From: Opitutia bacterium
GTDB lineage: Bacteria; Verrucomicrobiota; Verrucomicrobiia; Opitutales; JANYDI01
Reading direction: 5' to 3'
Length of the DNA: 5,838 bases
Assembly: GCA_025363695.1 (NCBI GenBank)
Contig: JANYDI010000036.1
Location: forward strand, 1 to 5,838
Shown here in pieces: positions 1 through 5,687 of the stretch. How positions within the stretch are numbered: position 1 is the stretch's first letter; each line of letters opens with the position of its first letter. A program made the position numbers and the translations under genes. Under the pieces are notes generated by a model. That model was given only the letters and a program-made list of their open reading frames with translations. It ran no database searches and was not told the DNA's origin.

Positions 1-5
1 GGGGT

Positions 6-29
6 CCAGGGGGCGCAAGCGCCCCCTGG
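6..29 (-). terminator. Perfect GC-rich stem-loop just after lpxD
   Basis: The two arms CCAGGGGGCG and CGCCCCCTGG pair perfectly over 10 base pairs around a four-base loop. It lies 13 bases past the lpxD stop codon on the minus strand. No T-run follows within the window, so a classical intrinsic terminator is not shown. It could act as a transcription-end or mRNA-3'-end stabilising hairpin, or it could be the edge of a repeat element whose remainder lies left of the window. Its GGGGCGC core recurs in the stem-loop after ompH and in the one after the large plus-strand gene. Confidence 0.5.
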
Positions 30-42
30 TTCTTCGCCTATC

Positions 43-1059
43 TCACTTCTCCAACCGCTCCACCCTCTTGAACAAATCCGGGAGTCTTTGCTTAAGGATG
101 TCGATGCGATGAGCGGCCATGAAGGGGAGGGCGGGGGTGCCGCGGACAAAGCTCTTGGGGTCGAGGTTGTGGTTGAGGCCGGACTGGGCACCGATTTGGC
201 TGCCTTGGCCGATGTTGAGGTGGCCTGCAATGCCGGCTTGTCCGCCGACGACGACGTAGTCTTCGAGGTGCGTGCTTCCGGCAATGCCGGCTTGGGCGAC
301 GATGAGGCAGTTTTTCCCGATGACAACGTTGTGTGCGATTTGCACCAGATTATCTATTTTAGTGCCTTCCTGGATGTGGGTGGCGCCAAAGCGGCCTCGA
401 TCTATCGTGGTATTGGCGCCGATTTCCACCCAATCCTCGATGATGACGTTGCCGATTTGGGGCAGCTTGAGGTATTTGCCTTCATGAAATTCATAGCCAT
501 AGCCATCAGAACCGATGACGGCATTGCTGTGAATGCGGACGTCGGAGCCTACGCAGCAGCGCTCTAGCACGCGGACGCCCGAAAACAGCCAGCTGCGGGA
601 GCCTATCTGCGCGCCTTGGCCGATGAATACGTGCGACTGTAGGACCGCGTCAGCGGCTATCTTGGCCTGGGCTTCAATGACGCACAGGGGGCCTACGTAG
701 GCGCTGGGGTCTACGACGGCGCTGGGAGCTACGATGGCTGAAGGGTGTATGCCAGGCCTGTGGGCGGGCGTCAGGGTTCTTTCGATATCCGCGCACACTT
801 TTGCCAATGCCAACGAGGGGTTGGGGACCTGTAGGTAGGCCTGATTGGGGAGCGGGTCAGCCTCAAAGGCTTTTGGAATCAGCACAACGGAGGCCTTTGA
901 CAGCGCTAGGTGCTTTTTGTACTTGAGGTTACTTAAAAAGCTAAGGTCTCCAAGCTGGGCTCCTTCAAGGGAGGCAATGCCGCAAAGCGTAGCGTCCGTG
1001 TAGCCCGAGAGCTGGCCCTCGGGAATCAAGGCGCAAAGGGCTTTAAGCGTGTATTCCAT
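43..1059 (-). CDS. lpxD: UDP-3-O-acylglucosamine N-acyltransferase (LpxD)
   Basis: LpxD transfers a 3-hydroxyacyl chain from acyl carrier protein to the amino group of UDP-3-O-acylglucosamine, the third step of lipid A synthesis, in the cytoplasm. The 338-residue product matches the usual size (about 340). Residues 1-100 form the LpxD N-terminal domain (GDLSFLSNLKYKK at 37-49). Residues about 103-295 are hexapeptide repeats of a left-handed beta helix. The segment IDNLVQIAHNVVIG (235-248) carries the expected catalytic histidine, H243, and a second conserved histidine is H280 in AGHLNIG. The C-terminus is a helical tail ending RVERLEK. The frame stays open upstream to 1188, but those 43 codons run through a palindromic element and read as non-LpxD sequence, so I chose the ATG at 1057-1059, which begins MEYTLKAL. 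No Shine-Dalgarno sequence precedes it. It follows ompH on the same strand and is probably cotranscribed with it. Function is near certain; the exact start is likely. Confidence 0.95.
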   Translation of the reverse strand: MEYTLKALCALIPEGQLSGYTDATLCGIASLEGAQLGDLSFLSNLKYKKHLALSKASVVLIPKAFEADPLPNQAYLQVPNPSLALAKVCADIERTLTPAHRPGIHPSAIVAPSAVVDPSAYVGPLCVIEAQAKIAADAVLQSHVFIGQGAQIGSRSWLFSGVRVLERCCVGSDVRIHSNAVIGSDGYGYEFHEGKYLKLPQIGNVIIEDWVEIGANTTIDRGRFGATHIQEGTKIDNLVQIAHNVVIGKNCLIVAQAGIAGSTHLEDYVVVGGQAGIAGHLNIGQGSQIGAQSGLNHNLDPKSFVRGTPALPFMAAHRIDILKQRLPDLFKRVERLEK

Positions 1060-1070
1060 GACAGCAGTTA

Positions 1071-1256
1071 GAAAGGGCCAAGGGGCTGGTTTGAGGGGCA
1101 CATTGGGGGTTGATGCTGCGGAATGGAAGTGACTCACGCACCGTAGTGCGCTACGCACTTCCCTTCCTTGCCTGAACCCCCAATGCACCCCTCAAACCGG
1201 CTCGAAGCAGTTCTAAAAATACACCCGGATCGCTTCGCGATCGTGGGAGGCCTTAG
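1071..1256. repeat. Structured intergenic element A (long inverted repeat plus conserved tail)
   Basis: This element has three parts. A left edge reads GAAAGGGCCAAGGGGC (1071-1086). A long imperfect inverted repeat follows: GGTTTGAGGGG (1088-1098) pairs with 1188-1198, and CATTGGGGGTT (1101-1111) pairs with 1175-1185, separated by a two-base mismatch. Inside it an inner stem GGAAGTG (1125-1131) pairs with 1156-1162. The last part is a 50-base tail (1207-1256) with GCAGTTC, AAAAATAC and a hairpin GATCGC-ttc-GCGATC (1228-1242). Tail, arms and inner motifs (GCGCTA 1148-1153, TTCCTTG 1164-1170) all recur in element B at 5387-5603. It contains no credible gene. On the minus strand it forms the lpxD leader, its left edge lying 11 bases before the lpxD ATG. 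Whether it is a mobile miniature element or a functional RNA leader cannot be decided from two copies. End points are estimates. Confidence 0.75.
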
Positions 1257-1335
1257 TATAGGCTTCCCGATAGGCAATTTTATCAAAATGCGCTAGCATT
1301 TTGTAAAATTGCCTATCGGAAAGGGGATACTAAGG
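1251..1335. repeat. Long near-perfect palindrome between ompH and lpxD
   Basis: Outer arms CCTTAGTAT (1251-1259) and ATACTAAGG (1327-1335) pair perfectly over 9 bases. After a short internal loop, the inner arm from about 1263 to 1291 pairs with 1296 to 1323, with one mismatch (1266/1320) and one bulged T (1283), closing on the four-base loop GCTA. The core arm contains CGATAGGCAATTTTA. Transcribed from either strand it would give a very stable hairpin of about 36 base pairs. It abuts and shares its first bases with the tail of element A, so it may be a separate insertion into or next to that element. It codes for nothing and has no flanking T-run. Possible roles are an mRNA processing or stabilising site within the ompH-lpxD message, or a miniature mobile element. 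Confidence 0.85.
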
Positions 1336-1353
1336 GGCGCGAGCGCCTCTTAG
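1330..1353 (-). other. Stem-loop overlapping the ompH stop codon
   Basis: CTAAGGGGCG (1330-1339) pairs with CGCCTCTTAG (1344-1353) around a four-base loop. Nine of ten pairs are Watson-Crick; the remaining one is a G-T on the plus strand and a C-A mismatch in the ompH message. The ompH stop codon (TAA, 1350-1352) lies inside the stem. No T-run follows on the minus strand, so it is a weak candidate for intrinsic termination, and read-through into lpxD is plausible. The 11-base word CTAAGGGGCGC recurs exactly at 5394-5404. Confidence 0.5.
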
Positions 1354-2015
1354 CTCTTTTCTAAATCTTCAGGTTCTACTGCTTCCTCAGAGCCTTCTTC
1401 GCTTGCTGCTTTTTCTTCTTCCTTAGCGTCGTTATATTGCTTGGTGAGCAAGGCGAGTGTTTCCTCGGTGATGTCTTCAACGCCTTCAGAGAAGAGGGTA
1501 AGGGAGGGGTTGCCCGTGTCGATGGCGAGGCCTACCTTGTTTTCTTTGCAAATTTTGCTGACGGCCTTGGTCATGTTGTCCATGAGGTTAGCCTTGGCTT
1601 CCTGGCCACGCATCTCCAGGCTGCGGACAGAATCCGTGCGGTACGCCATGGCTTCGCGGTCTAGTTTTTGGATTTCCTCGGCTTTTTTGGCCAGTAAGGT
1701 CCTGATTTCAGTCTTCTTGTCTTCGGTGAGGACATTCGAGTCGAGTTGTGACCGCTCGATGTTAAACTCCTCTTCCATCACATTGCGACGCACCTGAAGG
1801 GTTTGTAGGTACTTGAAAAGCTTTTGCTCTTCGTTCCTGATTTCTTCATTTTTGTCCTTAGCCAAAGGATAGCCTTCAAAGATCTTACCGCCGTGGTACC
1901 CCACGATTTTCAGAGGTTCTTGCTTAGAAGACTTTTGCTGCTTGGCGTGCGCGCAGGAGGCTACGCCAGCAAGGGCCATGGCTGTTAATAGATAGGTTAT
2001 CGTGTTGTTTTTCAT
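1350..2015 (-). CDS. ompH: OmpH/Skp family periplasmic chaperone
   Basis: Skp-type chaperones hold unfolded outer-membrane proteins in the periplasm on their way to the BAM complex. The 221-residue product starts with an export signal (residues 1-20: MKNN, then a hydrophobic stretch). The sequence V18-A19-S20-C21 fits a lipobox, so it may be a lipoprotein anchored at C21; cleavage by signal peptidase I after A22-H23-A24 is the alternative. KIVGYHGGKIFEGYP (36-50) matches the family's opening strand and helix. Residues about 52-150 are charged and helical, as expected for the coiled-coil tentacles. VGLAIDTGNPSLTLF and DITEETLALL (161-190) match the family's closing region. A strongly acidic tail (about 197-221) is additional, and the protein is longer than E. 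coli Skp (161). The gene precedes lpxD on the same strand, the order known from E. coli. The bamA gene often found upstream is absent here; a divergent gene takes its place. No Shine-Dalgarno sequence is visible before the ATG. Confidence 0.85.
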   Translation of the reverse strand: MKNNTITYLLTAMALAGVASCAHAKQQKSSKQEPLKIVGYHGGKIFEGYPLAKDKNEEIRNEEQKLFKYLQTLQVRRNVMEEEFNIERSQLDSNVLTEDKKTEIRTLLAKKAEEIQKLDREAMAYRTDSVRSLEMRGQEAKANLMDNMTKAVSKICKENKVGLAIDTGNPSLTLFSEGVEDITEETLALLTKQYNDAKEEEKAASEEGSEEAVEPEDLEKS

Positions 2016-2040
2016 AGAGCACTTAATAAAAGGTTACCCT

Positions 2041-2069
2041 AGAGTAGGGGTTTTAAAGCTGCGCGTCAA
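2041..2069 (-). promoter_or_regulatory. Predicted sigma70-like promoter for ompH-lpxD
   Basis: Read on the minus strand, TTGACG (complement of 2064-2069) is followed after exactly 17 bases by TACTCT (complement of 2041-2046). The -35 box matches consensus at five of six positions and the -10 box at only three. A start near 2034 would leave a leader of about 19 bases before the ompH ATG, with no Shine-Dalgarno sequence. The good -35 box, ideal spacing and position just upstream of the first gene support it; the weak -10 box is the doubt. Confidence 0.5.
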
Positions 2070-2162
2070 TCCTTTATTTACGAACCTTGATTTATCATGG
2101 AAGAAAATATCAATGACGAGAGCCCGTTATTAATTAAAAACGCAAGATCTTATGCCTCAACC

Positions 2163-2191
2163 TTGACATAAGTTGTTTATGTGTCTATCTT
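2163..2191 (+). promoter_or_regulatory. Predicted sigma70-like promoter for the large pseudokinase gene
   Basis: TTGACA (2163-2168) is a perfect -35 box. After 17 bases comes TATCTT (2186-2191), four of six matches to the -10 consensus. AT-rich sequence including TTAATTAA (2130-2137) lies upstream and could help polymerase binding. A start near 2198 would fall downstream of the TTG (2173) and ATG (2179) in-frame start candidates, so this promoter decides the gene start in favour of the ATG at 2233. The resulting leader of about 35 bases is T-rich and has no Shine-Dalgarno sequence. Confidence 0.6.
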
Positions 2192-2232
2192 TAGGCTATA
2201 GAAATTTATTCTATTTTTGCTTTTTTGTCACC

Positions 2233-5200
2233 ATGACTTCATTCCGCAATATTTCCATACGAGACGACGAATTACTGCACGCTGGAGAGGCTCTTGGTAA
2301 ATACCAAGTGCTAGATGTGTTAAATTATAGCCTGTTGGGGGGCCTGTACGCGGTAAAGGATGGTGACGGGAAGGCGTTCTGTCTGGGCGTGCTTCCTAAG
2401 CGTTGTTGCGAGGATGAGCGGTTTAAGAAGTTCCTAGAGCAAGAGCTTCCAAAGCTCAGCGGCTTGGATCACCCCCATGTGCTGAAGTTGCTGGGCTGCG
2501 AAGAAATTGCTGGACGCCTATGCCTGCTGTATGAGGGCTATGCCGCTGAGAGCCTTAGTGACCGTATTGAGGCTCTGCTGGGCAAGAAGCTCAATCCGCA
2601 AGCTCCCAGTGTGCCCCCATTGCTGCCTGAAGAAGGGGCGGCTCCGTCTAAAAAACTCAAGCTCAAAAGTGCCGCGCCTGAAACAAAACCCAAGGCACAG
2701 GAGCCAGAGGCTCCCTTGGGGGCGCTTTTTGATGGCCCTACGGTAACAGCTTTAGCGCTCCAGGCGGTAACGGCTTTGGTCTATGCGCACGGGGAGGGTG
2801 TTTACCATTTTGGTCTCATTCCGGGACAATGGCTGATCGATGCCAAGCAACAGCTCAAAATCGCAGCCTTTGGCCTAGAGCCCTTGATGGGGAAGGATTT
2901 TTTTGAACAGATCGTCTCTCAGGCGGTCCTTCCCGTTAAGGCCGGGGATAAGCGTTTTTTTATTTCAGAGCTGGATGTTTTTTCGGCTCAGCGGGCTCGT
3001 AACGAGTATATCGATCAACGAGAAGATATCTACGCGCTGGGCTTGACGCTTTATTTCTTGCTTACCGGCCAGGCTATGAACCACGAAGGGACCTATGTTC
3101 CCGTGTCTGCTTGCGTCAAAGGGCTGTCTGCGGGCTGGGATATTCTGCTTCAAAAATGCCTGAGTAAAGACCTTGCAGAACGTTACCCAACAGCCCAAGT
3201 GCTCCTGGAAGACCTTGAAAATCTAGAAGGGCTAGTGGCTCGTTATGCTGCTGGGGAGGAAGTTAAGCAAGCCGACAGCGCCAGGCCTATCCAGGCCGCT
3301 GAAGAAGCCCCGCAGCCCTCTGCGAAGCCACGGCTATCCCAAAAGCTCCAAAGAGGGCTTGCGCTTGGGGCTCTGTTTGTTGTGGGCCTAGGGCTAATTT
3401 TTGCCTTCGGGTTCAAAAGCAAAAAAAACCTCAAGCCCTCCGCCAGCGTGATTGCCTTGGTGGCTCCTGGCAAGCAGCCAAGCCTCACGTTGCATGTGCC
3501 TGCGGGGGCGCATGTCCTTTTTTCAGGCATGACGCAGCCCTTTGAGGCCAAAGAAGGGCTGCTGAAGTTTGCCTTAGACCCGGGAGATTACGCTTTTGTG
3601 GTCAGTGCTCCAAATTTCCGCCCTAAACGCAATAGTATTTCGCTGACCCAAGCGCCTATGGAGCTTACCGTGAGCCTCGATACCGACTGGGGCGTCCTGG
3701 ACCTCTCTACAACGCCCTTAGCTCAGGTGAGTATTAAGGACGCCAAAGGAGCCCTTGTTTTTGAAGGCCAAGCGACCCAAGACGGCCGTCTTTTGCTGGA
3801 GAATAGGCTAAATAAGGGGCAGCCCTACGAGCTTTCACTCAAACAGGAAAACTACGAGCCTATGCAGCTTTCCGGAGTCATCATCCCTGCAGAAGGGACT
3901 TTCAGCAAGGTCTGTAGGCTTGAAATGAGTCCTGGGAGCCTCTCGGTAACCACGACTCCGCAAGGCGCTAGCATCTTCATCGACGCTAAGGAAGTCGGCA
4001 AAAGCCCGGTGCTGGTCAAGGATCTTGAGGCCAGAAGGAACGTAAAGGTCAGGGCCGACCTCAAGGGCTACTATTCTTTGGAAAAGACCCTCATGCTGTC
4101 CGCTGGGCAAAATTTACCCCTCGACTTAGGGACGCTCAAGGCTCGAGTCGGCTCAGCCCTGCTTTCCCTGTTTTGGGACGAAGGGCCTTGGCGCCCAGAA
4201 TACAGCAAAGCGCTTACCCTTCAGTTTGACGAGGGCTCCCCTGAGCCCTTTAAGGAGCTGCACATTCCAGACCTGATCGAAGGGCAACACAGTGTTGTTT
4301 TGCGCCACCCCGACTGCAAGCCCACGGGTGTCCGCTTTATGGTGCGTGAAAACGAGTCTACGGACGTCATTGCCAAGCTGTCGCCCTATCCCGCCACGCT
4401 CAAACTTGTCCTTGAGCCTGCTAAGCCCTTTACGCTTCACTTTGGAGAGTTTAAGCTCGTACCTCAGGCCGATGGCAGCTTCTCACTGAGGGCCAATCAG
4501 GACTACCTTTTGGACCTGAGCGTCCCGGGCTATTATCCGGAGCATCAAGCGCTGAACCTCAAGCCCAAGCAGGAATCCGTATGGAAAGTCACGCTTAGGT
4601 CCATAATTCCGCCTGAAAAAGGCAAGGACTACGTCCTGCCCGAGTACACTTTGGCGCTCACCTGGCTGCATCCGGGAGTTTTTGACATGGGCAGCCCGCG
4701 CAGCGAGATGGAACGGCTTCCCGAAGAAGGGCCGCTAACGAAAGTCACCCTGACTTACGGTTTTTGGATGGGGACCTACGAAGTCACGCAGGCTCAGTAT
4801 CGCCAAATCATGAAGGATAACCCGAGCCACTTCAAGGGCGATAATCGGCCCGTAGAATCCCTTACGCATGATGAGGCCGTATTGTTTTGTCAAAAGCTCA
4901 CGCAAGCCGAAGCCGCCATGGGACGCGTCCCTGAAGGCTATGGGTACCGTTTACCCACGGAAGCCGAGTGGGAATACGCCGCTCGAGCCGGTAGTTCCGA
5001 AGCCTTCAGCTTTGGCCCCACCGCCAAGCTGCACCAAGGGAACTTCCGAGGCGTTTATCCGGACACCCCACGCATGGAGGAAAACAAAGCCCAGCCCGAA
5101 ACCACGCCTGTAGGTGCCTTTTCACCCAATGCCTTTGGGCTGCATGACATGCATGGCAACGTCAGCGAATGGGGCCTTGAGGCCTACAAGGCGCGCCTAC

Positions 5201-5376
5201 CCGGCAAGTCCGTTCAGGACCCTGTCGGCACGCTAGAAGGCCGTGAGTACGTTGTTCGCGGCGGTAACTATAGCGAATGGGCCGATCGCGCTCGCAGCGC
5301 CGCCCGCAGCGGGCTGTTCCCAGCGGCTCGCTTCCCGCATGTGGGGATGAGAATTGTGTTGGGGCCGGTACATTAG
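2233..5376 (+). CDS. Membrane-anchored pseudokinase with PEGA-like repeats and FGE-like domain
   Basis: The product has 1047 residues. Residues about 22-331 have a Ser/Thr-kinase fold: the alpha-C glutamate E71, the DHPHVLKLLG strand, D265-IYALG of helix F and a YFLLTGQ segment are recognisable. Catalytic positions are lost: the ATP lysine aligns with G52, HRD reads H192-F-G194, the following lysine and asparagine are I196 and Q199, and DFG reads A212-F-G. The glycine loop is also degenerate. A Lys/Pro/Glu-rich insert (about 117-163) interrupts the domain. One membrane segment (about 375-394) is flanked by basic residues. Residues about 417-790 form a chain of beta-rich PEGA-like repeats, clearest at 568-634. 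Residues about 805-1045 are an FGE-sulfatase (SUMF1-like) domain with RLPTEAEWEYAARAG (906-920), GLHDMHGNVSEW (969-980) and VVRGGNY (1007-1013), but no catalytic cysteines. I infer a cytoplasmic signal-sensing or scaffold domain joined to an external binding domain. Chlamydial Pkn1 also pairs a kinase with such a domain, from memory. The ATG at 2233 was preferred because the predicted promoter start lies downstream of earlier candidates. Confidence 0.88.
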   Translation: MTSFRNISIRDDELLHAGEALGKYQVLDVLNYSLLGGLYAVKDGDGKAFCLGVLPKRCCEDERFKKFLEQELPKLSGLDHPHVLKLLGCEEIAGRLCLLYEGYAAESLSDRIEALLGKKLNPQAPSVPPLLPEEGAAPSKKLKLKSAAPETKPKAQEPEAPLGALFDGPTVTALALQAVTALVYAHGEGVYHFGLIPGQWLIDAKQQLKIAAFGLEPLMGKDFFEQIVSQAVLPVKAGDKRFFISELDVFSAQRARNEYIDQREDIYALGLTLYFLLTGQAMNHEGTYVPVSACVKGLSAGWDILLQKCLSKDLAERYPTAQVLLEDLENLEGLVARYAAGEEVKQADSARPIQAAEEAPQPSAKPRLSQKLQRGLALGALFVVGLGLIFAFGFKSKKNLKPSASVIALVAPGKQPSLTLHVPAGAHVLFSGMTQPFEAKEGLLKFALDPGDYAFVVSAPNFRPKRNSISLTQAPMELTVSLDTDWGVLDLSTTPLAQVSIKDAKGALVFEGQATQDGRLLLENRLNKGQPYELSLKQENYEPMQLSGVIIPAEGTFSKVCRLEMSPGSLSVTTTPQGASIFIDAKEVGKSPVLVKDLEARRNVKVRADLKGYYSLEKTLMLSAGQNLPLDLGTLKARVGSALLSLFWDEGPWRPEYSKALTLQFDEGSPEPFKELHIPDLIEGQHSVVLRHPDCKPTGVRFMVRENESTDVIAKLSPYPATLKLVLEPAKPFTLHFGEFKLVPQADGSFSLRANQDYLLDLSVPGYYPEHQALNLKPKQESVWKVTLRSIIPPEKGKDYVLPEYTLALTWLHPGVFDMGSPRSEMERLPEEGPLTKVTLTYGFWMGTYEVTQAQYRQIMKDNPSHFKGDNRPVESLTHDEAVLFCQKLTQAEAAMGRVPEGYGYRLPTEAEWEYAARAGSSEAFSFGPTAKLHQGNFRGVYPDTPRMEENKAQPETTPVGAFSPNAFGLHDMHGNVSEWGLEAYKARLPGKSVQDPVGTLEGREYVVRGGNYSEWADRARSAARSGLFPAARFPHVGMRIVLGPVH

Positions 5377-5386
5377 GGTTGAAAGG

Positions 5387-5603
5387 AAAAGGGCTAAGGG
5401 GCGCTGTGATCCCCTTAGGATCCCCGAATGGGAGTTTTAGCGGGGCCTTTTGAACGGGGACTGTGTCACCTTCGCGCTCGAGTGCAAAAGCACACGTCGC
5501 GCTAGGTTCCTTGTCCGCGCTCAAAATTCCTCCGCTAAAACTCCCATTCCAACGCAGTTCGAAAAATACTCCCCTGATCCCGAAGGGATCTGTGGGGGCT
5601 TAG
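5387..5603. repeat. Structured intergenic element B, second copy of the element A family
   Basis: The left edge AAAAGGGCTAAGGGGC (5387-5402) matches element A at 14 of 16 bases. A perfect 18-base inverted repeat follows: GAATGGGAGTTTTAGCGG (5426-5443) with 5532-5549. Inner stems are TTTTGA (5448-5453) with 5521-5526, GGAC (5458-5461) with 5513-5516, and a small GTGC-aaaa-GCAC hairpin (5482-5493). The motifs GCGCTA (5499-5504) and TTCCTTG (5507-5513) occur in the same order in element A. The 50-base tail (5554-5603) holds GCAGTTC, AAAAATAC and the hairpin GATCCC-gaa-GGGATC (5576-5590), and is about three-quarters identical to the tail at 1207-1256. Compared with A, it lacks the outermost 11-base-pair stem and has a longer interior. 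It starts 10 bases after the large gene's stop codon. No credible gene lies within it. Confidence 0.75.
5394..5418 (+). terminator. Stem-loop after the large pseudokinase gene
   Basis: CTAAGGGG (5394-5401) pairs perfectly with CCCCTTAG (5411-5418) around a nine-base loop, starting 17 bases past the stop codon. There is no T-run behind it, so it is at best a non-classical terminator or a 3'-end stabiliser. It forms the left edge of element B, and its first 11 bases are identical to those of the stem-loop at the ompH stop codon. Confidence 0.4.
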
Positions 5604-5619
5604 GTTCTGTGAAGAAATA

Positions 5620-5639
5620 TTGATATAAGCATTTATCAA
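5620..5639. other. Small AT-rich stem-loop
   Basis: TTGATA (5620-5625) and TATCAA (5634-5639) are perfect inverted repeats around an eight-base loop. It lies between element B and the first 35-base repeat. Six AT-rich pairs can arise by chance; it might be an operator-like site, but no nearby gene is available for it to control. Confidence 0.25.
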
Positions 5640-5652
5640 AACCACACTTAAG

Positions 5653-5687
5653 GAGGCCTGAAAGGCCGAAGGATGATAGCCCAGGGC
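5653..5687. repeat. 35-base hairpin repeat, copy 1
   Basis: This copy and the one at 5804-5838 match at 32 of 35 bases, and the last 20 are identical. A hairpin GGCCT-gaa-AGGCC (5655-5667) is followed by the invariant GATGATAGCCCAGGGC. All three differences between the copies fall in the hairpin stem and preserve pairing. Read in one plus-strand frame it encodes GLKGRRMIAQG followed by a stop, which I recall as a common translated motif of dispersed Verrucomicrobia/Planctomycetes repeats; this is memory and unverified. It is not a gene. Confidence 0.8.

Noticed and set aside
88..567. 159-residue plus-strand open frame opposite lpxD
   Set aside because: It is antisense to the well-conserved hexapeptide repeats of LpxD, and its composition (rich in A, D, V, G) is what those repeats give on the other strand.
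2173..2232. 20-residue N-terminal extension of the pseudokinase from TTG 2173 or ATG 2179
   Set aside because: The predicted promoter would start transcription near 2198, after these codons. The extension is hydrophobic (NLFYFCFFV) and could be read as a signal anchor, but a kinase-like domain is expected in the cytoplasm with the membrane segment at 375-394.
5162..5524. 120-residue minus-strand open frame
   Set aside because: It overlaps the 3' end of the large plus-strand gene antisense, where that gene has clear FGE-family motifs, and then runs into element B.
5394..5603. Insertion sequence with terminal inverted repeats
   Set aside because: CTAAG and CTTAG at the two ends of element B are too short to count as terminal inverted repeats, no target-site duplication is visible, and there is no transposase. 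A non-autonomous element remains possible.
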